27,985 bases of DNA. Source: Hymenopellis radicata. Taxonomy: Eukaryota > Basidiomycota > Agaricomycetes > Agaricales > Physalacriaceae. The position numbers were made by a program, and so were the translations under genes. Positions 9,724 to 18,608 of this stretch are shown here, piece after piece. The stretch is from positions 1 to 27,985 of the forward strand of contig JADNRX010000648.1 of assembly GCA_015501595.1 (NCBI GenBank), given 5' to 3'. Each line of letters starts with the position of its first letter. Position 1 is the first letter of the stretch. A model generated the notes under the pieces. That model was not told where the DNA came from. It made no database searches and saw only the letters and a program-made list of their open reading frames with translations.

Positions 9724-10738
9724 TCAAATAGATAGGTCATAAGTTAACTTATCGCTGAAAAGATACTCGAGTAGACCACCAGGCCGGAAATGAGGAGCCT
9801 GGAACTAGATTGGATTTTGTAAGAGCAAGCACGCGAACAAAAATGAAGCTACACACCGGATTGTTTCCATATTCCATGGCAGCGGGATCCGAGTTGAAGA
9901 GTGTCTGGTCGGACTGGATCGCATCACCGAAAGGGAGTTGGGGTAGAAAGTCGTCAGCGTAGACTCCGGTGAGAGCCACGTCCATGGGTGCGGGAGGCAT
10001 GAGAGCATATGGCATCGTCCCATTGATGTTCTGGTAGCCCAGGCCCTCAATCTCCCAGGGAAAGTATGCCCAAGTGTACTCTTCCGCGGTAGGCGCGTCT
10101 TTGTTGGAAGCGGACAAGTCGTCAGCGGGTGCAGGCGCGACTTTCTTTCCTGTACGAGCGCCTTTCTTTCCTGCACGCGCGCCTTTCTTGGGTGCAACCA
10201 TTGCCACATCCTCATCAGACGGAGGCCCATACCGAATGGCACCCTCCTCGTCAATAACAAAGATGTCATCCTTCGCCGCACTCCATTCGAGTTCATCCTT
10301 CACTCTCTTCTTCTCCATAAAGACATATCCCGGGAACCGCGTCGTGTGGAGAGCCTTCTCCTCATCGGCAAGCACCTCCCACTCAAGCTGCTCTGCCTTG
10401 CTGAGAGCACGCCAAAGTCTACCAGCTATTTTCGAAATGGCATTACGAGGGACGTTTGAGCTCTTGGCTTGTAAGTCGACTTGGCCGCGGAAAATAAGGA
10501 AGGCGTTGCGAGGGCGGGGAGGCACGTAGTTGGAGGGTAAGAGCTTCTTCCTGGAAGAAGCAGAATGGGAAGCGGGTTCGACTGAGGCCGGCGGGGTGAT
10601 CAACATGGGATTGGTGCACGCGACAGCGCCGGAGGAGGCTGTAGTCGAAGACGCGGTCTTTGAAGGCTTCGCGTGTCGGGGCGATCGACGCGTTCCGATG
10701 CGAGCTACTTTGGTTGTGGCAGATCGAGATGCAGGCAT
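9724..10738 (-). CDS. HMG-box DNA-binding protein 1
   Basis: Probable nuclear transcription factor. Exon 1 (10738-9857) and exon 2 (9804-9724) are joined by a 52-nt phase-0 intron, giving 320 aa. The HMG box spans about residues 74-140: PPRPRNAFLIFRG, then NAISKIAGRLWRALSKAEQ, then a helix-3 region ending HTTRFPGYVF. This is the sequence-specific MATA/SOX-like type rather than a chromatin HMGB. Lys/Gly repeats (KKGARAGKKGARTGKK) follow at about residues 190-205 and may help nuclear import or DNA binding. The second exon adds FQAPHFRPGGLLEYLF. The promoter has a TATA box and inverted repeats (separate entries). A diverged paralogue lies 2.7 kb to the right in the same orientation. Fungal HMG-box factors of this kind control mating or fruiting, but the target here is unknown. 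Confidence 0.85.
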
Positions 10739-10856
10739 GGTCGTAAATGGTAGAGATAGTAAAGGTGTACAGCACACCTGACGCGCGATATCAAACGTGG
10801 GTATGGGTGGTGTTGGGGAAAAAAAGTTATGATGTTCGGTAAAAGCGCGACGACAC

Positions 10857-10863
10857 CTTTATA
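10857..10863 (-). promoter_or_regulatory. TATA box of HMG gene 1
   Basis: TATAAAG on the minus strand lies about 120 bp before the ATG at 10738. The paralogue has the same heptamer at nearly the same distance, within a conserved context (TATAAAG then gtcgtcg). Confidence 0.6.
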
Positions 10864-10877
10864 CAGGTGGCAGCGCC

Positions 10878-10895
10878 ATTGTCGCAGTCGACAAT
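10878..10895. promoter_or_regulatory. ATTGTCG..CGACAAT inverted repeat
   Basis: The 7-bp arms ATTGTCG and CGACAAT are separated by 4 bp, just upstream of the TATA box of HMG gene 1. ACAAT/ATTGT is the core bound by sequence-specific HMG boxes, so this could be a self-regulatory site. In the paralogue promoter only the left arm survives clearly. Confidence 0.4.
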
Positions 10896-10911
10896 CGGCA
10901 ACCCTGGAGGG

Positions 10912-10928
10912 TAGTCCACTGTGGACTA
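10912..10928. promoter_or_regulatory. 17-bp palindrome upstream of HMG gene 1
   Basis: TAGTCCAC-T-GTGGACTA is a perfect inverted repeat with 8-bp arms and a 1-nt centre. The matching site at 13646-13662 upstream of HMG gene 2 has C/G instead of T/A as the outermost pair and A as centre, so pairing is kept although the bases differ. It is a likely operator for a dimeric regulator. Confidence 0.6.
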
Positions 10929-11819
10929 AACTATGGCCACTGCCGAATTGGGCAGACAATGCCTTCGCGATTGCTGTATTTGGCACACGGAGTAAATTGC
11001 CATAGAGAATAGCCATGTGGTAGAGTGTATGGTGATATTAGAGAGTGGTCCGGGGTGTAATACGACGTTGGCTCATTGACCAAAGTGTGGCGTACCGCAA
11101 TTCCAAATCCGGCTTCGTCCGACGCCATTGTTCGTGCGACAATGGAGATTCCAATTAGGGGCGAGGCGCCTTATCCACTGGGAGATACCACTGTGAGCTT
11201 CCACGAATATCACAATTTGGTGAATTGAACGTACCGTCAAAAGTTCAGACGCTTCAAGTTCAGGCCAAACTTGATCCCGAACAAATTCGGAGGGTCGTTC
11301 GGTTCAGCGTAGTAAACGAGTCTAGATCGGCACAGAAGGTTGCATTGAGGAACAGTTCAGGGCAATGAACCTTGTGTGCGCGCGAAATTCGCTGGACTCT
11401 CCATGCAGATCAGAAATCTCATGTCGCTGTTGAAGAAAAATATGAACGACGAAGGCCAAAGTAAGCGGTAGGCAAGCAAGTCGTCTGATTTCAGTCAGCC
11501 GTTGCCAAACTTCCGTGGTTCAAATCAACAGACCTCCAGAAAGAGCGATCTTCAGGCGAAAATGGGAAGTCGCGCATTAAATAGAGTCTTCAAGAGACCA
11601 CATTCATGCCTTTGATGCAGATCGACGTCCGCTTTAAGTTAAGTCGCCCGCCGGCCTTCAAGGGCTAGTTCAATGAAAAGCTGTCAGCGAATGAACAAAT
11701 GTTGGCCAAGGGACGTACTGGTTTGCTTCTTCGAAATATTGATAGACACGCGCCTATCCGCGAAAGTTTCATAGCGCGCGGATGGGTGAGGTTCCTAAGC
11801 GCGTCGTGACCTATGTCGA
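10929..11819. other. Long 5' flank of HMG gene 1
   Basis: About 900 bp without a convincing gene. The part nearest the gene (about 10929-11150) is similar to 13663-13890 upstream of the paralogue, for example ggattgggcggacaatg-like and aatacgacgttgg segments. It contains an inverted pair CCATTGT..ACAATGG at 11125-11145. The remainder up to the repeat looks unstructured. Confidence 0.5.
11125..11145. promoter_or_regulatory. CCATTGT..ACAATGG inverted repeat
   Basis: Perfect 7-bp arms CCATTGT and ACAATGG are separated by 7 bp, about 390 bp before the ATG of HMG gene 1. Each arm contains an ACAAT core typical of HMG-box binding. The paralogue flank keeps one arm (gccattgttcg near 13864). Confidence 0.4.
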
Positions 11820-12350
11820 ATTAGCGGGCGCAGTAGACGGGAAAGAGACGCATACAAATGAATAATATCGCTGATTGCTGAAGGCGATCATAATCGCTGC
11901 GGGAATTTGAGCATTCCTCGTCCACGCACGTCGGGGGCGATATGGGTGCTGTACCAGATCCTTAGCGAGTTCATGCGCCTCTATTGTTAATCCGAGGTTC
12001 GCGTTCCATCGCCTACGATTGCGTCTTGCGCGAGTTGTCGACGTTGGCCAGGTCGGCATATTGGCATGTACACCGTCACCTAGCGTTTTCGGAGCATGTC
12101 CCAGGTCACAACCACGACCATATCCGCGCATACAGTCTGAGTCAAGCTATCCAACGCGTCTTTCCTGACTGCTTTCATCATCGCCGGTCATGCTATGCCA
12201 CGTCCTTGGTCCCAGTCCACCAAGACACGCTCCATGCGATGTACATGGTCCTGCCGCGGCGTCGGGCCCACCGACGCGCTTCTGCCGGCACTGCGCCAGT
12301 CGTCCATGGAGGTAAGAAGAGAATAAAGCTGGTGACGTCATCCGACCCTC
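11820..12350 (+). repeat. Dispersed repeat R, copy 3
   Basis: This is the third copy of the repeat at 220-1060 and 8870-9535, more diverged and shorter on its left side. Shared segments include gcgggaatttgagcattcctcgtc near 11901, ttcatgcgcctctattgtta near 11970 and tctgccggcactgcgccagtcgt near 12282. HMG gene 2 follows it, just as HMG gene 1 follows copy 2, so repeat and gene were duplicated together. Confidence 0.75.
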
Positions 12351-12738
12351 AAGCAAATATCTTGCGGAAAGCGCGTTCATAAAACTGGGTATGGCTCGTA
12401 CATTTGAAACACACACGTACAACAGAACTGAAACAACAGCATAGGTAAAGACACGATGAGAAAGAATCAGACAGATGACATAGGAGATAGTAAGTAATAA
12501 GGAAAGGAATGCGTACGTCGTATAGTAGGACAATGAGTGGTATGCAAGTGAGGAAGGGCGAGAAAGCATAGGTAGGCCATATTAAAGTAGTTATTGAAGA
12601 GCACCGAGGTAGTGTGGAAGGGAGGAGCCGGGAACTACGCCAGATTACGAGTAAGCAGACGAACATTCACGAACAAAGCCACGTACCGTAGCGTCGCCAT
12701 AATCTATGGCCTCACAATCCCCGTCTGGTCGAGTGGAC

Positions 12739-13485
12739 TCAGAAACAAGAGCTTGTCATGTTCCAGGCAGGAGGATCACAATCCACGAGCCCGTCCGAGG
12801 CAGGAGGATCGCAATCCATGAGATCGTCATCGACAGTGGAGAGCTGACCGCCAACGCAGTTGGACGACTCCGCAGGGAATTCGAGATCAATGGGTATGGG
12901 CGCGAAGACATACGAGAAGTATGCATAGTCCATAACACCCGTATAACTGTCACCATCCACCTCGTAGGGCACAAACATAGGCGCATCGTCAGCAGGCACC
13001 GGCGCGTACTGAAGCGCGCCTTGCGCATCGATAACGAAGAGATGGTCCGTCGCGACGCTCCACTGCAGGGCAAATGGCATTGGCACAATCAGCCGCTTCT
13101 GAGGCTCCCTTCCTTCCGGGAACCGCGTCTTGTGGAGGTCCATCTCCGCGTTAGCCAGCATCTCGTAGGGCAGCTTCTCCTCCTCGCTGAATGCCATCCA
13201 GCGTTTATATGCTTTCTTGGTGATGGACTTTGTAGGGCGTCTGGGGTGTGATTTCTTGGACAGCACGAAGAAATGGGCGCCAAAGATATTCTGGGGATTT
13301 CTGGGGCATGGAGGAATGTAGTCGTATGGGAGCAGCTCCCGCCTGGACGCCGCGGAAGGGGGCGCAAGTTCGATCGCGGCTGGCGGCGTGATGGGATTGG
13401 TGCGACGCCTAGTGGAAGCGTTAAGCGGCGATCCACGCGCGCGAACGCGAGCTGCTTTGGCGACAGATGTTTTGTCGGCAGGCAT
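12739..13485 (-). CDS. HMG-box-like protein 2, diverged and truncated paralogue
   Basis: This gene is paralogous to HMG protein 1 across its length: it shares the MPA start, TNPITPPAAIELAPPSAASRRELLPYDYIPP, HKTRFP, and the segment ATDHLFVIDAQGALQYAP (compare AKDDIFVIDEEGAIRYGP in paralogue 1). The predicted product is 248 aa from ATG 13485. The box is strongly altered: NAFLIF became NPQNIF, and the central helix lost the usual ISKIxGxxWR (here ITKKAYKRWMAFSEEEKL). A stop at 12741-12739 ends the protein before the C-terminal exon. A trace of the second exon (donor gtacgt, acceptor gtag followed by ttcccggctcctccc near 12630) still exists but is out of frame. It may be a regulator with changed DNA binding or a decaying copy. 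Confidence 0.72.
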   Translation of the reverse strand: MPADKTSVAKAARVRARGSPLNASTRRRTNPITPPAAIELAPPSAASRRELLPYDYIPPCPRNPQNIFGAHFFVLSKKSHPRRPTKSITKKAYKRWMAFSEEEKLPYEMLANAEMDLHKTRFPEGREPQKRLIVPMPFALQWSVATDHLFVIDAQGALQYAPVPADDAPMFVPYEVDGDSYTGVMDYAYFSYVFAPIPIDLEFPAESSNCVGGQLSTVDDDLMDCDPPASDGLVDCDPPAWNMTSSCF

Positions 13486-13586
13486 GGTTGTCAATAAGAA
13501 GAAAGTGTGAATGTGCACAGCACAGATAAAGTGGGATATTACAGGTCTGAGGAAGAGGAATGTGTCTGGAAAAACCACGACGACGT

Positions 13587-13593
13587 CTTTATA
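13587..13593 (-). promoter_or_regulatory. TATA box of HMG gene 2
   Basis: TATAAAG on the minus strand lies about 102 bp before ATG 13485, matching the element of the paralogue at 10857-10863. Confidence 0.6.
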
Positions 13594-13645
13594 GCCATTG
13601 TCACGGTCGTCAGCCGGCCACCGTTAAGGGTCGCCGCTCAGCGCT

Positions 13646-13662
13646 CAGTCCACAGTGGACTG
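13646..13662. promoter_or_regulatory. 17-bp palindrome upstream of HMG gene 2
   Basis: CAGTCCAC-A-GTGGACTG is a perfect inverted repeat with 8-bp arms. It is the counterpart of the site at 10912-10928, at the same place relative to the TATA box, with a compensating change in the outer base pair. Confidence 0.6.
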
Positions 13663-14290
13663 AACCATGGAAATTACCGGATTGGGCGGACAATGATTTC
13701 GTGGTTGCCGTCCACGGAGAGCAGAATGGTCACCCACAGTACGAAAACGCGGCCATGTGTAGAGTTGTTTGATATCGGCAAGCTGTACAACGCCAGGGCG
13801 AATACGACGTTGGCGGATCGGCCAATGTGTGGCGCAGGCAATTCCGAATGCAGCTGCGTCTGGGCCATTGTTCGTTTACGCCGCTTCGTCGAATTAGGGC
13901 CCTTCGTTTGTCATCTGCTGAACAAGACCATTGTGAGGGTCAGAGGGCATCACGACAACTCGAACATACCCTCGGAAAGGATAAACTCGTCAGCCCGACA
14001 TTCGTCGTGTTTGTGAAAACCATGAAGACCGGGGCAGAAATTTCAAGTCAACGAAGACTTCAGAACGCTGCCCAGGCGTCAAATTTAGAACTGTGCGATG
14101 CAGAATTAGCGGTCTTGCTCGAACATGGCAATTTACGCATGGAAGCTCAGTCGCACAAGTTGGAGCCATGAGCTTTTGCTGATCGATATATGTACCAGGT
14201 ACTAGGGATCCCGCGGAATTGTACTCTCGAGTCTCTAAAGACCGACTCTTCAGCGAAAAGCTGCCAAGGAAGCCAAGTTAGTGCGGTTCT
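13663..14290. other. 5' flank of HMG gene 2, no gene seen
   Basis: The first 230 bp are similar to the flank of HMG gene 1 (gattgggcggacaatg, aatacgacgttgg, gccattgttcg). The remainder holds short frames without recognisable content. Confidence 0.45.
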
Positions 14291-14294
14291 TACT

Positions 14295-14580
14295 TATTTG
14301 CATCATTCTCCAGACTACTAGACACGTGTCCAAAGATCTTCGGAGGCGCGTGCTAGGCTGGGGCTGCTGAGCGCGTCGTTGCCTAGATGGAAGTTGCGGG
14401 AAAAGTCGATCATTGATCGTTTCATTTTCAACTCCGACCATCACCTCCTCGTTCAGGCGTTCTTATCCGCAAGACGAACGTCTACCTCTAACTCGCCAAA
14501 TGAAGGTATCACTGTGCTACTTCCGGGAGCGGTGCGTGTACCAAGCAAGCATGTCACGATTACTCGTTATTTTGGACTGT
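14295..14580 (+). repeat. Left arm of a long diverged inverted repeat
   Basis: This matches the reverse complement of about 27610-27897. Shared stretches include tgcatcattc.ccagactactagac near the left edge, gctggggctgctgag near 14361, tttcattttcaactcc near 14420, gttcttatccgcaagacgaa near 14458 and gtgcgtgtaccaagcaagca near 14533. The similarity fades after about 14575. A peptide-like frame is shared (FLSARR, PPNEG/SPNEG, VRVPSKHVTI), so the repeat may come from a former gene or a mobile element. Confidence 0.75.
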
Positions 14581-14794
14581 ATGCAGTGTTCGACTCGATC
14601 CAGCAACAAATGGTGCCACTCCTCGACATTGGATCATTATTAGTCCGTAAGTCCTTTCCCGTTACGAACGGCATTTGCTCTCTAATGAAAGACGTAGTTG
14701 ATTACAAACTACTTCCTTTGAAGCTTATTAAGATGTGTTCGGGCAATGTAGTATAAAGTCTGCCAGGATCATATCACCGAGTACTGGCAACAAG
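14581..14794. promoter_or_regulatory. Upstream region of the aldo-keto reductase gene
   Basis: This stretch between the inverted-repeat arm and the reductase start codon should contain its promoter. No certain TATA box is visible. Confidence 0.35.
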
Positions 14795-16248
14795 ATGTCT
14801 TTTATCGATTCGGCTGTGACTGTCAAGCTCAACACGGGTGCTGAGATGCCCATGATTGGTGTGTCGATATTGAAACAACAGCGGCTCTCGGACTCACGAA
14901 CTGATAGCTCTCGGCGGCTGGGCGGGCACCACCACAGAAGAACAATTCGCGGCGAGAGACTGGCTGTTGACTGCCCTTGAGGTAATAACTCTTCGGAGAG
15001 CATGTCTGTCGTCAATGACTGCCAAGCGTGTAGTCAGGATACAGGCATATCGACACTGCCGCCGTTTATTGTTCGTTGGCCGACGTTGTATTCTCGTCCT
15101 AAATATCCTCTGAATGTCCTGACAGATACCGAAGCATCCGTGGGAGCTGCCGTGCACAAGTCGGGTATTCCTCGTAATGAACTGTTCCTGACTACCAAGC
15201 TGGCGTGAGTCGGTTTCTTGTCCGGCTTGTTGTCGCCGCTGACGCCAGTGTATAGATTGAATGCTCACGGAAACGTCAAGCAAGCCTTTGAGCACAGTCT
15301 TAAGGAATTAGAGGTCGACTATATTGATCTGGTATGCCTGTTTACATTGGTAACTCCGCCATTCGTGTTCATGAAATCATTTAGTATCTAGTTCACCTTC
15401 CCGTTCCCGTCGCGTACGAAGGTGCGTCTCACAAGGCCGGTAGCCATATCCAGGGTACTTATGAAACATTCTACTAGAGGGGAACGATTTCCCAACCAAC
15501 CCCGATGGAACGATCCGCGTCGATGACAGTGTAACCCTCAATGACATTTGGGCTGACATGGAGGTGCTTCTGGAGACAGGAAAAGTCAAAGCCCTTGGAG
15601 TTAGCAATTTCTCCCCGAAAACGTGAGGACACTTGAACCTGCTGCGATGCGCAAAGCTTATCCCGCTTGTAGTCTCGACCAGTTGTTCAAGACGGCGAAA
15701 GTCGTCCCTGCTGTGAATCAGGTCGAGTACGCGCTCCTCGTGTAATACTGAAATTCCTGCTGATATCAGATGTATAGACTTCACCCATATCTCGTCCAGG
15801 AGGAGCTACGACAGTACTGTAAAGACAAGGGAATCGTCGTCAGCGCCTACACCCCGTCCGGTTAGAGATTTCTGCGTGACATCAACCGTTGCCTGATACT
15901 TACCTCTCAAAGGTCACGATATCGTGCGCAATGATCCCAAGATCGTCGAGCTTGCCGCGAAGAACTCAATCACACCGAACCAACTCATCCTTGGGTGGCA
16001 TCTCGCGCGCGGTGTGGCTATTGTCCCCGGAAGCCAGAATGCTGAGAGGCAGAAGGAGAACTTGAAGGTATCGTTATTGTCATTGTCTTCAAGGAGAAGT
16101 CTTCAAGGAGCCTGTTCAGATTCCTGTCGTCGCCGACGAAGACGTGAAGCAGATTAACGCTTTAGATCATAACGATAGGATAATCCCCAAGGGTAAATTA
16201 GTGAAGGGAACGTTTTGGGGATGGACGTACGACCAATATGGTTGCTAG
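14795..16248 (+). CDS. Aldo-keto reductase
   Basis: NADPH-dependent reductase of the single-domain AKR fold, which turns aldehydes or ketones into alcohols; probably cytosolic. Eleven exons: 14795-14858, 14908-14981, 15034-15070, 15126-15204, 15256-15331, 15385-15421, 15478-15622, 15673-15726, 15778-15860, 15913-16067 and 16108-16248. All phases agree and the product is 314 aa, the usual family size. The full catalytic tetrad is present: D53 in [11 protein letters not shown]58, K83 in LTTKL and H114 in YLVHLPV. GVSNFS, PAVNQVELHPYL and a cofactor-binding segment [13 protein letters not shown] also match the family. Two exons are only 37 nt, and two acceptors (15033, 15384) must be chosen over a nearby AG to keep the motifs. 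The substrate cannot be read from sequence. The gene looks intact. Confidence 0.92.
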
Positions 16249-16964
16249 TGGCATTCAATGTATTGGATTTCACGTCGAGCCTTCAACAGGCTCGGGGTTC
16301 TCGCTGTCGATACTTCATCCCACGCCTATTGGAAGAAAATAAACTAGGCGTACCATTAACAAAAAATCTCAGGCAGGAAATGGGCAGCCACCATGACCAC
16401 AGCTTGTTTGTCATCCGTACTTCTGAAGAGTAGGAGCCTTGAAGAAAAGAGCCTCGAAGAAATCCATGGTAAGAACTTCTGCCCCAATCGTGCTTTCTAA
16501 CGTCCGAGTCCGAAGTATGAAGGAGCGCCAACTGCCACTTTCATCTCATATGGGTGAGTTCTTTCGTGCAAGTTCGTATCCCCATCTGACATATAGATTA
16601 GAGCAGAAGAGCATCTGAAAGTCGCTGCTCGCGCCACACATCACTGGCATCCCATTTCTTAAAGATCCAAGTCAAGCCGCGACGCCATTCAACATGGCAT
16701 ACAACACTACCAAGTTTCTCTAGGAGTGGTTTGGACAAGCTGAGAGCAAATGCGGAGCTTCAAATTAGCAGGAGTCCGTTGGGTCCCACATTATCGACGC
16801 TTACTCGAGGACATCGAGCTGCGGTTGGCGAGCGGGAGTCCAGATTTGGTGTACAAGGGGCCTTGATCCGTGTTAGGAGTCGTTAAAGATGGAACACTTC
16901 CGCAAGTATTGTGGCGTTAGTCAAAGAAGTCAAACATGCCAAAAAGTTTCACAACGTAACCGAA
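16249..16964. other. Intergenic, nothing recognised
   Basis: Only short frames occur here. I looked for a further reductase copy and found none. Confidence 0.4.
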
Positions 16965-17051
16965 TTCCCTCTAGCCGATTTGAACGACTGACCTTGCCAT
17001 CGGAAGGTGAAACTCCTGATATGACGGGCTCTACCACTGAGCTAAGAGGGA
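16965..17051 (-). tRNA. tRNA-like gene with probable intron, isotype unclear
   Basis: On the minus strand an acceptor arm TCCCTCT pairs perfectly with AGAGGGA. The D arm is GCTCAGTGGTAGAGC. The T arm is AGTCG-TTCAAAT-CGGCT, with one G-T pair. The middle is about 14 nt longer than normal. A 5-bp anticodon stem CCGTC/GATGG would put ATC at the anticodon and an intron of about 14 nt after position 37. ATC is an unexpected anticodon in a fungus and the variable loop would be long (7 nt), so this may be a decayed or misassigned tRNA. An A follows as discriminator base, and a run of T is not seen close downstream. Confidence 0.5.
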
Positions 17052-17442
17052 TCTGAGCCATTGCATAAATATATCCTTTGTCTATCCGTTTCACTCAACA
17101 GAACGCCGCTTGAAGCTGGGTTGAATGGAAGGCACCCTTGCACCACCAGGATCACTATAACCGAGCTCGCCTTGTGTATCACGCATATATACTAGCTGGG
17201 TATACTCAATCTGACCAGCGCATTGTGGACGAGTCAGTTGGAGGCAGGTTGACGTTGGAAGCAAAGTCAGCCGATCGTTGCCAATCGCCTTGTACCATTT
17301 TCACGCCTCTAGACCGTTCTACCTCGCCTACTTACCTCAGCGTGTCATCTACGTGTAATGCAGTCATTTAAATGCTGAACGAAGTATCATTTCAATACAC
17401 GCGTAGATTTCACTCCGCAGCTATGCAAGAAGTCATATGCAT
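17052..17442. other. Intergenic, nothing recognised
   Basis: This stretch includes the 5' flank of the tRNA-like gene and the 3' flank of the glutathione transferase. No gene or repeat was recognised. Confidence 0.4.
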
Positions 17443-18372
17443 CTACGGAAGTCCCCTTCCACTTCTGACTGCCTTTGCTACCTCGCTCTGAGACTCATTG
17501 TGCAAGTACCTTCCATATATCTCCGTGTAGTGCTCCTTCGCCTGGACAATAATCAGCTCCAGGCAACAATCACTTCGACAGATCCCCTTACACTTGTAGT
17601 CTTCGCGATACTGTCCCTCTTCTCCACAATCCCTGCATATTCCGCCCATTCTTTACTCACCTCCGCTCGTTTATAGCCGCGGAACTCGCCGATGACGTGG
17701 TCGCGGACGATCCAGGGTGCGATCGCCGCATCCACCATGGTGAACTCGTCTCCGAAGAAGTACGGGCCTTTGACCTTGCTAGCGAATGCACGCAGCGCCG
17801 TATACAGTTCGTCCCGTGCGGCGTCTTGTCTTTCGGGTTCTTGGAATTGGACGAGCCGGAAGAAGGACGGGACACATGATTTGGCGACGTGGTCGATCCA
17901 GATGCGCGCGTAGGCCCGTTCCGAGGGGTTGCGTGGGAGCATTTTGGGTAAGGAGGACGGGAAGGCGTCTTCGAGGAATTCGCAGAGGATCAGGGATTCG
18001 TAGAGTGCGCGGCCTTGGTATTCGATGGCGGGGACAAGGCCCTTGGGGTTGATATCTATTCAGGTGAGCATGGAGTTCACATGTCTTATGATGAACTTGA
18101 AGTGCTCACCGAGGAAATGCTGTTCCTTCTTGTAGGGATTAACCTCCTTGTACTGATATGGAATTCCCTTTTCTTCGAGGCTGATCCAAGTGCGTTGGAC
18201 AAATGGGCAGAACTGGCAGAACAGTTCAAGTCAGATTCCTAGCCGATTTCAGAATGATAACACGCACCCAGCCCGACCAGAAGACCAATTCCTGTGGCTG
18301 CTGATGTTCCGCGACCGTCTGGGCTGCGCGCTCCGTGGCGCATGGATGGATGTGTTCATCGGGCATCGACAT
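17443..18372 (-). CDS. Glutathione S-transferase, omega-like
   Basis: Cytosolic thiol transferase or deglutathionylating enzyme of the omega or omega-like class. Four exons: 18372-18268, 18212-18110, 18055-17592 and 17541-17443. The introns are 55, 54 and 50 nt with phases 0, 1 and 0, and the product is 256 aa. The thioredoxin-like domain has LVFWSGWFCPFVQRTWI, with the catalytic Cys at 37 (a Cys, not Ser/Tyr, defines the class). INPKGLVPAIEYQG provides the cis-Pro glutathione-binding turn and LYESLILCEFLED the ES motif. The all-helical C-terminal domain has YFFGDEFTMVDAAIAPW. The start at 18372 gives a normal N-terminus; an in-frame ATG at 18408 would add 12 residues. The gene looks intact. 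Roles in detoxification or lignin-derivative breakdown are typical of the family in wood and litter fungi. Confidence 0.92.
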
Positions 18373-18608
18373 GTTGGGATGAATAATACTTAGAAGTGCG
18401 GAGCTCATCCAGATTATATAGGCAGAGAGAATGGCATCATTTGGTACCCGTCAACTAATCTATTGAGCTTCATCAGCGAGGTACGAGGGGAGACGATATT
18501 GAGCTTACTCAGACGTCGAACTTCAACGGGAGCTATAAATGCACTTCTACACTTGTATTGATTCTATGCTACCCGAAGTCCATTATTTAATCCCAAAACC
18601 GCTGCTGT
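18373..18608. promoter_or_regulatory. Flank between GST start and F-box gene end
   Basis: This should contain the GST promoter. Both neighbours are on the minus strand. No motif can be assigned with confidence. Confidence 0.35.

Noticed and set aside
10074..10529. Plus-strand frame opposite HMG gene 1
   Set aside because: It is antisense to a well-supported HMG-box exon.
9749..10777. Reading HMG gene 1 as one exon ending in VSFQR
   Set aside because: A 52-nt phase-0 intron (9856-9805) gives a better C-terminus, and matching intron traces remain in the paralogue.
9724..13485. The HMG pair as a mating-type (MAT) locus
   Set aside because: No homeodomain, pheromone or receptor genes are present; agaricomycete mating loci are not defined by HMG genes.
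16979..17051. Assigning the tRNA as Glu from TTTCAC
   Set aside because: The loop resembles a Glu anticodon loop, but the flanking bases do not form an anticodon stem and the D-arm spacing would be wrong.
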